This document shows, in pieces, positions 1-5,392 of a stretch of DNA of 12,117 nucleotides (its first letter is position 1; the number at the start of each line of letters is the position of its first letter). Under the pieces are notes generated by a model that had not been told where the DNA came from, did no database searches, and saw only the letters and a list, made by a program, of their open reading frames with translations. Origin of the DNA: Clostridia bacterium BRH_c25 (GTDB taxonomy: Bacteria; Bacillota_A; Clostridia; Lutisporales; Lutisporaceae); the NCBI GenBank assembly GCA_001515955.1, contig LOES01000213.1, positions 1 through 12,117 on the forward strand. The letters run 5' to 3'. Position numbers and translations under genes: made by a program.

Positions 1-1085
1 TTCTGGGCAGGGCTATAGACATGAGGATACCAAAGGTCGCCTGTATATGGTGTGCCAGGTGTTGTTCCCCATGCCCAAGTAGGGTCGGTGCTTAGAATGG
101 TGTTGGCATCAACAAAAGTTTTGTCTTGGATAACAAGGGGAATGCCAAGCCCGGGAAGGATTTTTTCCAGTCCGGGATTTACTCCGGTTTCGTTGGTGCC
201 GTTGATAAGATCTTGTTCCACCCGGTCTGTCAGCAGATAAGCTGCGGCTTCTCCGACATAAACGTTAAGACGGGTGATGCCGTATGTGTGGTCATGGTAA
301 AACATTAACCTTGCACTCTGTGCATTAGTATAGTACAGGGTCATTACTCCATCCCGGGGGTTGTCTACCTCATCCATATCAGGAACATTAACTACACTGA
401 CACCCTGGGGATAAGGAGTATCTTCTCCTGCGGGGGTAATCCACTGATGAGGCGTCCCATCACTTATCCACACGGAATTATTGCCATGGAGGTGGATGGT
501 TGACCGGTTTTGCATATAATTCATAGGCATTGCATCATGCCCCATTGGTCCGTGTCCTGCGCCCATAACGGTTGTATCCACGGGAATGAAGAGGTCGCCT
601 CCGGCTCTGGTAGGAAGAAGATTGTAGAACTTGATACGAACCGGTATATCACGGGTGGCAATAATAGCAGGTCCCATATAATGGGGTGAATCCACAGCAT
701 AAGCCTGAGTACCATCACCTTTCAAGATCGGTACACCGTTATGGGTCAAAGTAATATGAGTACCGGGGACAACCGGTGTAGATAACTGAACATAGCCCCG
801 GAGCCTGGTGGGCGACAGATCTGAGTGCATCTGCTCTCTAAACTCGACTACGGCAATTTCGTAATAATCAGAACCCGGATATGTGGTTTTATCTGGGACA
901 GCAACCGGGATGTACTGTCCAAGAGCGTTTGTGCTGCCAGGTCCCAGCCCTGGAAGTTTATCTACAAATTTCCTTAGTGGCGGGCTATAAGCCCAGTTGG
1001 CGGTACCAAAATAGTCCGGAATAAGATATCCGGTATCCGGATCGACAACTAAAGACGACTGAGCAATAGATTTGATAGGCTGCAT
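1..1085 (-). CDS. Multicopper oxidase, N-terminal part (cut by window edge)
   Basis: Multicopper oxidases oxidise substrates one electron at a time at a type-1 copper and reduce oxygen to water at a trinuclear cluster. Only the first 361 codons are present; the gene runs off the left edge. Seen: an IHLHGNN motif with His198 and His200, and a FYHDHTYGITRLN motif with His264 and His266, which are the first two pairs of copper ligands. The stretch SDGTPHQW lies between them. The C-terminal HCH ligands would be off the window. The start at 1085 is supported by AAAGGAGG at 1093-1100 on the minus strand. No Sec or Tat signal peptide is visible, as in the spore-coat laccase CotA, so a cytoplasmic or spore-associated location is possible but unproven. 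The first HxH pair lies much later than in CotA (about residue 105), because of a long N-terminal domain and a Met/His-rich insert at residues 174-191. Substrate unknown. It is transcribed away from the arabinose genes and is probably unrelated to them. Confidence 0.93.
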   Translation of the reverse strand, partial: MQPIKSIAQSSLVVDPDTGYLIPDYFGTANWAYSPPLRKFVDKLPGLGPGSTNALGQYIPVAVPDKTTYPGSDYYEIAVVEFREQMHSDLSPTRLRGYVQLSTPVVPGTHITLTHNGVPILKGDGTQAYAVDSPHYMGPAIIATRDIPVRIKFYNLLPTRAGGDLFIPVDTTVMGAGHGPMGHDAMPMNYMQNRSTIHLHGNNSVWISDGTPHQWITPAGEDTPYPQGVSVVNVPDMDEVDNPRDGVMTLYYTNAQSARLMFYHDHTYGITRLNVYVGEAAAYLLTDRVEQDLINGTNETGVNPGLEKILPGLGIPLVIQDKTFVDANTILSTDPTWAWGTTPGTPYTGDLWYPHVYSPAQ

Positions 1086-1587
1086 TTTTTATCCTCCTTT
1101 ATTCTTACAGCAGAGTTATAACAAGTTTGAAGATAGTAAGGGTATATACCTTTAGAACATACTGTTCATATACATGCTTAGCCTAGTTTATTATATTCAT
1201 CATGTATACTAATGGTGTCACCTGTATACAAGTTGAATACTTATATGGAGAGAAAAAACAAGTTTTAAAGGTCTTATTGCTTGCAATTTGCTTGAATGGT
1301 AAGCAATTTCAGAGCACTAATCGTCTAAAAAATCACTTATACTGGCAACTGTATCTGATATATACCTTGCCGCCAAGGCCCTACCAGGTTCAAGCGGCAT
1401 CTTTTTTGTATCCTCAAGGCATGTGGAATCCATAGTCCTGTTGCAAAGGTGGAATGCTTGATAAATAACGGTTTTGAAGGATTTCAGATGAAAACATATT
1501 TTGGCGTGAGAGGATGACTTTCACGTCTTTTCCTTTGTTGAATAAAAATGGACTTGACCATTTTGAATAGATGATGAAGGTACATAA
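1086..1587. other. Intergenic region without a convincing gene
   Basis: About 500 bases between the oxidase start and the recombinase relic. The first 100 or so bases must contain the oxidase promoter on the minus strand; I see the ribosome binding site but no strong -35/-10 pair. There is an exact palindrome GGTATATACC at 1141-1150. TGTATAC occurs twice, at 1203-1209 and 1223-1229, 20 bp apart; it extends to TGTATACA in the second copy, so the two also form an inverted repeat. A 77-codon open frame at 1202-1435 has no ribosome binding site and no recognisable protein features, so I do not call it a gene. The block around 1398-1416 resembles one at 1945-1966. Confidence 0.5.
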
Positions 1588-1957
1588 ATGAAAAATGTCA
1601 GGATTATTCCGGCAATACCTAAAGAAAATAAAAAGCTTAAGGTTGCCGTCTACTGTGGGGTCAGCACATTTGGACCGGCGCGGCTGCGCAGTCTGGAGCT
1701 TCAAGTTAGAACTTATACGAAGATGATACGGAGCCATCCCAACTGGCTTTTTGCCGGTGAGTTCTTTGATGTCGAAAGCGGGCTGCGTCGAAGCGGCAGG
1801 ACTGGACTGGATAAAATGCTCAGAAAAGCTGTGAAAGGTAAAATCAATTATATCATTACCAAGTCAATCAGCAGGGTGTCAAGAGATACTCTGGAGATGT
1901 GTAACGAGAATTGATAGTGGAAAGGAGACACCAAAAGGGTACAACATCTTTTTTGTA
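1398..1957. repeat. Pair of short near-direct repeats bracketing the recombinase relic
   Basis: The 13-mer CATCTTTTTTGTA occurs at 1398-1410 and again at 1945-1957. After a small difference (T in the left copy, CAC in the right) both copies continue with CCTCAA. The copies are 547 bp apart and enclose the recombinase fragment at 1588-1914. This is directly visible. Reading them as ends or duplicated target of a decayed element is inference, and the T-rich core makes chance similarity possible. Confidence 0.4.
1588..1914 (+). pseudogene. Truncated large serine recombinase (resolvase N-terminal domain remnant)
   Basis: Large serine recombinases excise or integrate mobile DNA; their N-terminal resolvase domain carries the catalytic serine. 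The 108 codons here begin MKNVRIIPAIPK and include VAVYCGVST, where the catalytic Ser survives but the conserved arginine of the usual YCRVS motif is Gly. Further on come DVESGLRRSGR and ITKSISRVSRDTLEM, the second conserved block with its arginines. The frame then stops after EMCNEN. Intact members of this family run to several hundred residues, with a recombinase domain and a zinc-ribbon/coiled-coil C-terminus that are both absent here. A weak GAAGG lies upstream of the ATG at 1588. The truncation and the Arg-to-Gly change indicate an inactive relic. I found no continuation of the protein in the 300 bases after the stop. Confidence 0.82.
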
Positions 1958-1961
1958 CACC
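1937..1961. repeat. Imperfect inverted repeat after the recombinase relic
   Basis: GGGTACAA at 1937-1944 can pair with TTGTACACC at 1953-1961, giving eight base pairs with one bulged A and an 8-nt loop. No T-run follows, so it is not a convincing intrinsic terminator. Its loop and right arm overlap the right copy of the CATCTTTTTTGTA repeat, so it may belong to an old element end. Confidence 0.35.
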
Positions 1962-2111
1962 CTCAACGGAACTCGTTTTCGGCTATTTACATAAATACAA
2001 TAGTTGCGGCAGCTTAGATTTGGGCAGTATGCCCATATCCCGTGCATGGATAAGCGGCGAAATATGGGATTGATCTACCGCAAGTCGGCGCAACCTAAAC
2101 AGTACCGACTT
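1962..2111. other. Non-coding stretch upstream of araR
   Basis: Together with the preceding 47 bases this makes a gap of about 310 bases between the recombinase remnant and araR. I recognise no protein in any frame. A small perfect hairpin, TGGGC/GCCCA with loop AGTAT, lies at 2021-2035. An open frame with no visible start signal runs from about 2004 through the araR promoter and resembles nothing I know. Confidence 0.4.
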
Positions 2112-2127
2112 ACTTATACGGACAACT
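2112..2127. promoter_or_regulatory. Predicted AraR operator, upstream copy
   Basis: ACTTATACGGACAACT matches the Bacillus subtilis AraR consensus ATTTGTACGTACAAAT at 12 of 16 positions. It lies 23 bp upstream of the araR -35 box. Its centre is 32 bp (about three helical turns) from the second site at 2144-2159, which would suit cooperative binding of two dimers. Function is inferred from similarity to the consensus and from location. Confidence 0.5.
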
Positions 2128-2143
2128 TGCGACAAAATTCTCA

Positions 2144-2159
2144 ACTTGTATTGACAAAT
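2144..2159. promoter_or_regulatory. Predicted AraR operator overlapping the araR -35 box
   Basis: ACTTGTATTGACAAAT agrees with the AraR consensus at 12 of 16 positions and covers the TTGACA of the araR promoter. A repressor bound here would block RNA polymerase, which implies autoregulation of araR. The match is by eye; the promoter overlap makes it credible. Confidence 0.55.
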
Positions 2160-2178
2160 TGGTTGTTTGTGTTATAAT
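2151..2178 (+). promoter_or_regulatory. Sigma-A-type promoter of araR
   Basis: TTGACA at 2151-2156, a 16-bp spacer, then TATAAT at 2173-2178: both hexamers match the consensus perfectly. Transcription should start near 2185, leaving a leader of about 40 nt before the araR ATG at 2226. Confidence 0.85.
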
Positions 2179-2225
2179 CTTAATAAAGCAAAAAATCAGT
2201 ATACTAAAAAAGACGGGGTTACTTT

Positions 2226-3341
2226 ATGGATGAATATAAATATCTTGGTATAGTTAACTGGGCGAAGGAAGTAATCAGAGAGAAGCATCTATCCGCCGGA
2301 GACAAGTTCTTCTCGGAGACTGAGTTGTGCGGCATTCACAAGGTGAGCCGACAAACAGTCAGGCAGGCCCTTGCCTATATGGAAAGGCAGGGAATCCTGA
2401 GCCGCAAGCAGGGCAGCGGGACATTTATCCAGAGCTCTAACGCGATGTCTGCCGAGAAGAATAGCAATTTGGTGGGTATTGTGTCAACATATTTCAGTGA
2501 TTATATATTTCCGAGCATTGTTACGGGCATTGAGCGCGTCCTGACGGATAATAACGTGTCAATGCAACTGATGACTACGTCCAATCAGGTCGCTGAAGAA
2601 GCGCGCGCGCTTGAGAAAATGCTGGCGCAAAATGTCGGCGGACTTATTGTAGAGCCTTCCAAGAGCGCTCTGCCAAACCCGAATATGGCTCTTTATAACG
2701 AAATTCGAGCAAGAGATATCCCATTAGTATTTTTCAACGCGAAATATTCGTGGTCTGGTAATACCTTGGTAGCGATGGACGATTATGCCGCCGGACAAAT
2801 CGCGACTGAGCACCTTATATCACTCGGACACAGGAAAATCACAGGGATTTTCGTCTTTGACAATATGCAGGGGCATAAAAGGTATCAAGGCTTTATGAAC
2901 AGTCTTATTGAACATAACATACCCATGCCTGAGAAAAGAGTTTTGTGGTTCCCGGCAGCCGAACAGTCCGCCTTGTTTGCAAATTCCGGTGCCGGACTTT
3001 CGTCACTTCTGGACGACAGCACGGCGGTAGTTTGTTATAACGACAGCTTAGCGGTCAAACTGTTGGGGTTTTGCAAGCATCAGGGTCGCAATATTCCCGG
3101 CGATTTATCCGTAGTGGGTATTGACGACTCAAATTTGGCCAGAATATGCGAAATACCGCTTACATCTGTCCAACATCCGAAGCAGCAACTCGGTGAAACC
3201 GCCGCTACTATCCTGCTTGAGCAGATGTCTAATCCCTCATTTAAGGCAAAGGACACGCTATTCCTCCCAAAGCTGATCAAAAGAGCTTCCTCTGCTCCCA
3301 TTGCGCTGCAGGACTGGAAACCGTCAGAGGTGATAGAATAA
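2226..3341 (+). CDS. araR: Arabinose operon repressor AraR (GntR DNA-binding, LacI-type sensor domain)
   Basis: AraR is the cytoplasmic L-arabinose-responsive repressor of Firmicutes arabinose genes. The 371 residues have its hybrid architecture. A GntR winged helix occupies about residues 1-70, with recognition helix SRQTVRQALAYMERQG (41-56) and wing QGSGTFI (62-68). A LacI/GalR-type sugar-binding domain follows at about 80-355. Stretches very like B. subtilis AraR include TYFSDYIFPSIVTGIE, GGLIVEPSKSALPNPN, AAGQIATEHLISLGHRKITGIF, CYNDSLAVKLL and LTSVQHPKQQLGE. The length matches the family (about 360-380). The start at 2226 has a GGGG element 8 nt upstream as a modest ribosome binding site. 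The gene directly precedes an AraC-type regulator, and the arabinose operon starts downstream on the same strand. AraR-like palindromes occur at its own promoter and at the operon promoter, consistent with autoregulation and operon control. Nothing in the reading frame looks damaged. Confidence 0.95.
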   Translation: MDEYKYLGIVNWAKEVIREKHLSAGDKFFSETELCGIHKVSRQTVRQALAYMERQGILSRKQGSGTFIQSSNAMSAEKNSNLVGIVSTYFSDYIFPSIVTGIERVLTDNNVSMQLMTTSNQVAEEARALEKMLAQNVGGLIVEPSKSALPNPNMALYNEIRARDIPLVFFNAKYSWSGNTLVAMDDYAAGQIATEHLISLGHRKITGIFVFDNMQGHKRYQGFMNSLIEHNIPMPEKRVLWFPAAEQSALFANSGAGLSSLLDDSTAVVCYNDSLAVKLLGFCKHQGRNIPGDLSVVGIDDSNLARICEIPLTSVQHPKQQLGETAATILLEQMSNPSFKAKDTLFLPKLIKRASSAPIALQDWKPSEVIE

Positions 3342-4085
3342 ATGGACAATTCGGACTTGCATGAAAGTGTAATACTTAGCGGCTCGGTAATGGCCGACGC
3401 GCATGTCTCGGATATCAACTGGATAGACAAATCTGAGATTGAGACTTTCTTGCACAGCGGTACTTCGGGTGGAGCGAAGCGTGTGATAGAGGGCTTGTTT
3501 ACCCGTATTGGTAATGAGCAGCTTAAGTCCGCCCTGCTTCGGCTCTACATAGTCACCGACATTTATCTCACCGCAAAAATGTTTGTGGAATCTATAGGCA
3601 TATCTAAAGAAATATATGTTGAGGCGGTAGGCAACGCCGACACTGTTATCCAACAATTCAGGACACAAGAAAGTACAAAAAGCTATATTATTGACCTGCT
3701 TGAAAAATGTGTTGAAATGCGAAATATACGAATCGGCACGAGCAAGTCGGCAATCAATCAGGCAAAAAGCTATATATCCGAGCATTTTCACGAGCCCGAT
3801 ATCTCGCTCGGCAGTGTAGCGGCCTCCGTTAATATCTGTGCCCCGTATTTTAGCTTTCTTTTCAAAAAGGAGCTTGGAGAAACTTTTGTGGGTTATTTGA
3901 CAAATGTGAGAATGAATAAAGCGAAGGAACTGCTCTGCTGCTCGTCAAAAAGGATATCACAGATCGCAGACGAGGTCGGGTATAACGATTACCATTACTT
4001 CACCAGCTTATTTAAGAAGCTGAACGGAATCACGCCCTGCGAATTCAGAAAATTGAACAGCAGAAATGATAAAATCAAAAACTAA
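3342..4085 (+). CDS. AraC-family regulator, YesN-like but lacking a receiver domain
   Basis: The 247-residue protein has a C-terminal AraC/XylS DNA-binding domain at about residues 137-237 with two helix-turn-helix units. The first is SLGSVAASVNICAPYFSFLF and the second lies in ISQIADEVGYNDYHYFTSLF, ending with the typical GITPCEFRK. The helical segment at about 28-130 resembles the linker of YesN-type response regulators, but the N-terminal phosphoacceptor domain is missing and no AraC cupin sugar-binding domain is present. The ATG follows the araR stop directly (TAA then ATG), with AGAGGTGAT inside the end of araR as ribosome binding site, so the two should be translationally coupled. What signal it senses, if any, cannot be read from the sequence. 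It may activate the neighbouring arabinose operon, whose promoter -35 is imperfect, but that is inference. The domain assignment is firm; the regulatory role is not. Confidence 0.85.
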   Translation: MDNSDLHESVILSGSVMADAHVSDINWIDKSEIETFLHSGTSGGAKRVIEGLFTRIGNEQLKSALLRLYIVTDIYLTAKMFVESIGISKEIYVEAVGNADTVIQQFRTQESTKSYIIDLLEKCVEMRNIRIGTSKSAINQAKSYISEHFHEPDISLGSVAASVNICAPYFSFLFKKELGETFVGYLTNVRMNKAKELLCCSSKRISQIADEVGYNDYHYFTSLFKKLNGITPCEFRKLNSRNDKIKN

Positions 4086-4116
4086 AGAAAATGCACATTT
4101 CGTTAAAAAAATTCTA

Positions 4117-4145
4117 TAGACTTATGCGTATAAGTTAAATATACT
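4117..4145 (+). promoter_or_regulatory. Predicted promoter of the arabinose operon
   Basis: TAGACT (4117-4122, 4 of 6 to TTGACA), a 17-bp spacer, and TATACT (4140-4145, 5 of 6 to TATAAT). Transcription would start near 4152, giving a leader of about 50 nt before the binding-protein ATG. Two AraR-like palindromes overlap it. The spacing is ideal but the -35 is weak, which would suit an activator-assisted promoter. I see no convincing CcpA (cre) site between 4086 and 4200. Confidence 0.6.
4120..4135. promoter_or_regulatory. Predicted AraR operator in the -35/spacer region
   Basis: ACTTATGCGTATAAGT is a near-perfect palindrome (7 of 8 pairs), matching the B. subtilis AraR consensus at 11 of 16 positions. 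It overlaps the last three bases of the predicted -35 box. With its partner at 4143-4158 it shares the arms ACTT and AAGT. Confidence 0.6.
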
Positions 4146-4158
4146 TGTACATATAAGT
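4143..4158. promoter_or_regulatory. Predicted AraR operator over the -10 and start site
   Basis: ACTTGTACATATAAGT agrees with the AraR consensus at 12 of 16 positions and has the same ACTT/AAGT arms as the upstream site. It overlaps the end of the -10 box and the expected transcription start. The centres of the two sites are 23 bp apart, close to two helical turns. Confidence 0.6.
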
Positions 4159-4200
4159 AAACTCCATATTACGGGTTAAAAATGATGGGAGGGAATATCA

Positions 4201-5199
4201 ATGAAAAAACTGGTTTCTTCTGTTCTGGTATTGATGCTCGTGTTCGCGCTTGCGGCATGTAGCGGGAAAACCGCTGGTGGCGGAGAGAGCACGACTTCAG
4301 CTCCGGCAAGCACGACCGACGGGAAGATTACTGTTGGCGTTGTGCAGACAAATGCAAACGAGTCAGACTGGCGTACGGCAAACACAAAATCATTCAACGA
4401 AGCTTTCTTGGCAGCGGGTTTTGAGACGAAGATGGTTTTCGGTGAGGGTGACCATGCAAAACAGATCTCGCAGGCACAGCAGCTCATCCAGGAAGAGGTT
4501 GACTATCTTGTCGTCTTGGGACTTCAGTCGGCAGGCTGGGAGGATGTGGCAAAGGCCGCTAAGGAAGCCGGAATCTCCTTTATTATGGCTGACCGTAAAC
4601 TTGATCTGCCCGAGGATCTTTACACCGCGATGGTGTGTTCCGATTTCGAAGCCGAAGGCAATAAAGCTGTTGATTGGTTGAAGAAACAAGCTCTCCAAGA
4701 TAACAAGATCGTTGTGCTTGGCGGTGACACAGGCTCTTCCGCTCAGCTCGGCCGTTCCAAAGCGATTGAAGACGGCGCAAAGGCAAATGGCTGGAATATT
4801 GTATTCAACCAAAATATGAAGGGTTGGGACGAAACGCTTGCAAAGCAGGCCGTTGCTGATCTTATCGCTTCCGGAACGAAATTCAACGTTGTCTACGCTG
4901 AGAACGACAACATGGCTCGCGGCGCCTGCGACGCTATGGACGCTGCCGGTATTACATACGGCAAGGACGGCGATGTAAAGGTTATCGCTTTCGACGCAAA
5001 CAAGTGGGCGCTTGAGAAGGTTCTCGCGGGCGAATTCAACCTTGACGTAGAGTGCAATCCTCTCCATGGTCCGCGTATTGTTAAGCTCATTAAGAGCCTT
5101 GAGGCTGGCGAGAATGTTGAGAAGAATGCCTACGTTGATGAGGAAATGTTTGACTGCGACACCATCACACAAGCCATTGTTGATGCACGTTCATATTAA
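4201..5199 (+). CDS. Sugar-binding lipoprotein of an ABC transporter (YtfQ-like)
   Basis: This is the extracellular sugar-capturing subunit of the ABC importer encoded by the next three genes. Its 332 residues begin with a lipoprotein signal peptide: MKK, a hydrophobic core, and lipobox LAAC with Cys20. A Ser/Thr/Gly-rich linker follows to about residue 40, then a periplasmic-binding-protein type I fold (Peripla_BP_4 class). Recognisable pieces include TVGVVQTNANESDWR, GLQSAGWEDVAKAAKEAGI, IMADRKLDL and VYAENDNMARGACDAM. These resemble E. coli YtfQ, the galactofuranose-binding protein, more than AraF. In this operon L-arabinose, perhaps its furanose form, is the likely ligand; that is inference from context. 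The ATG at 4201 has GGGAGGG 7 nt upstream. The gene is first in the operon, and a 193-bp structured spacer separates it from the ATPase gene, consistent with the usual excess of binding protein. Confidence 0.92.
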   Translation: MKKLVSSVLVLMLVFALAACSGKTAGGGESTTSAPASTTDGKITVGVVQTNANESDWRTANTKSFNEAFLAAGFETKMVFGEGDHAKQISQAQQLIQEEVDYLVVLGLQSAGWEDVAKAAKEAGISFIMADRKLDLPEDLYTAMVCSDFEAEGNKAVDWLKKQALQDNKIVVLGGDTGSSAQLGRSKAIEDGAKANGWNIVFNQNMKGWDETLAKQAVADLIASGTKFNVVYAENDNMARGACDAMDAAGITYGKDGDVKVIAFDANKWALEKVLAGEFNLDVECNPLHGPRIVKLIKSLEAGENVEKNAYVDEEMFDCDTITQAIVDARSY

Positions 5200-5218
5200 T
5201 TGAGTAATCGATTCTGTT

Positions 5219-5238
5219 GAAAATCCGGCGCGATTTTC
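5219..5238 (+). repeat. Hairpin 1 of the spacer
   Basis: GAAAATC at 5219-5225 is perfectly complementary to GATTTTC at 5232-5238 around a 6-nt loop CGGCGC. It begins 19 nt after the binding-protein stop. No T-run follows. Confidence 0.5.
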
Positions 5239-5268
5239 TGCAAGCAAACAAGGAAGGATATTGATTTG

Positions 5269-5324
5269 AAATGCGCGGCGCTGAGTATGTGGATATCGTC
5301 CGCAGACCCTGGTACCGCGCATTT
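5269..5324 (+). repeat. Hairpin 2 of the spacer (10-bp perfect outer stem)
   Basis: AAATGCGCGG at 5269-5278 pairs perfectly with CCGCGCATTT at 5315-5324. The 36-nt interior can form a second stem, TGTGGA with TCCGCA (one G-U pair), around loop TATCG. A chance 10-bp GC-rich match at this distance is unlikely, so an RNA structure seems real. Confidence 0.65.
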
Positions 5325-5330
5325 ATCTAA
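5271..5330 (+). CDS. Possible 19-residue small ORF inside the spacer
   Basis: ATG at 5271 opens a frame reading MRGAEYVDIVRRPWYRAFI and ending with TAA at 5328-5330. A purine-rich AGGAAGG lies at 5251-5257, about 13 nt upstream, slightly too far for an ideal ribosome binding site. The ORF covers hairpin 2 almost exactly, so translation would disrupt that structure. It has no arabinose-related codon run, and I know no family like it. It may simply be an accidental open frame within a structured RNA. Confidence 0.25.
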   Translation: MRGAEYVDIVRRPWYRAFI

Positions 5331-5348
5331 TCACAGAAGTGATTGGAT
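5325..5348 (+). repeat. Hairpin 3 of the spacer
   Basis: ATCTAATCAC at 5325-5334 pairs with GTGATTGGAT at 5339-5348 (one G-U pair) around tetraloop AGAA. It starts on the base after hairpin 2 ends, so the two could stack coaxially. It lies 24 nt upstream of the GGAGG of the ATPase gene. Confidence 0.6.
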
Positions 5349-5392
5349 CATGCCCGGATATCGTGCCTGAACGGAGGTTATAGATTATTACT

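Larger units (their letters stand above)
5200..5392 (+). other. Structured intercistronic spacer between binding-protein and ATPase genes
   Basis: This is by far the longest gap in an operon whose other genes overlap or lie within 33 bp of each other. It carries three predicted hairpins in series (5219-5238, 5269-5324, 5325-5348), the last two directly abutting. None is followed by a clear U-run. Such structures commonly protect the upstream mRNA from 3' exonucleases or thin out downstream transcription, as in malE-malF, so the binding protein can exceed its membrane partners. That role is inferred here. Confidence 0.6.

Noticed and set aside
1202..1435. A 77-codon plus-strand open frame
   Set aside because: No ribosome binding site, no recognisable protein pattern, and it lies in AT-rich intergenic DNA with element-like repeats.
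1414..1737. A 107-codon minus-strand open frame overlapping the recombinase relic
   Set aside because: The plus-strand frame carries clear resolvase motifs; the minus frame has no known features and no start signal.
1937..1961. Intrinsic terminator after the recombinase remnant
   Set aside because: The stem is bulged and no T-run follows the right arm; the T-run is in the loop.
2004..2172. Open frame upstream of araR (reading through MDKRRNMGLIYRK) as a possible recombinase C-terminus
   Set aside because: It shows none of the recombinase or zinc-ribbon motifs I know, and it overlaps a consensus promoter and predicted operators.
2601..2610. GC dinucleotide run inside araR
   Set aside because: It encodes an ordinary EEARAL helix in AraR, and the five GC units look like codon choice rather than a slippage element.
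4390..5172. A 260-codon minus-strand open frame opposite the binding-protein gene
   Set aside because: It is a shadow of the strongly supported binding protein, with no family features and no ribosome binding site.
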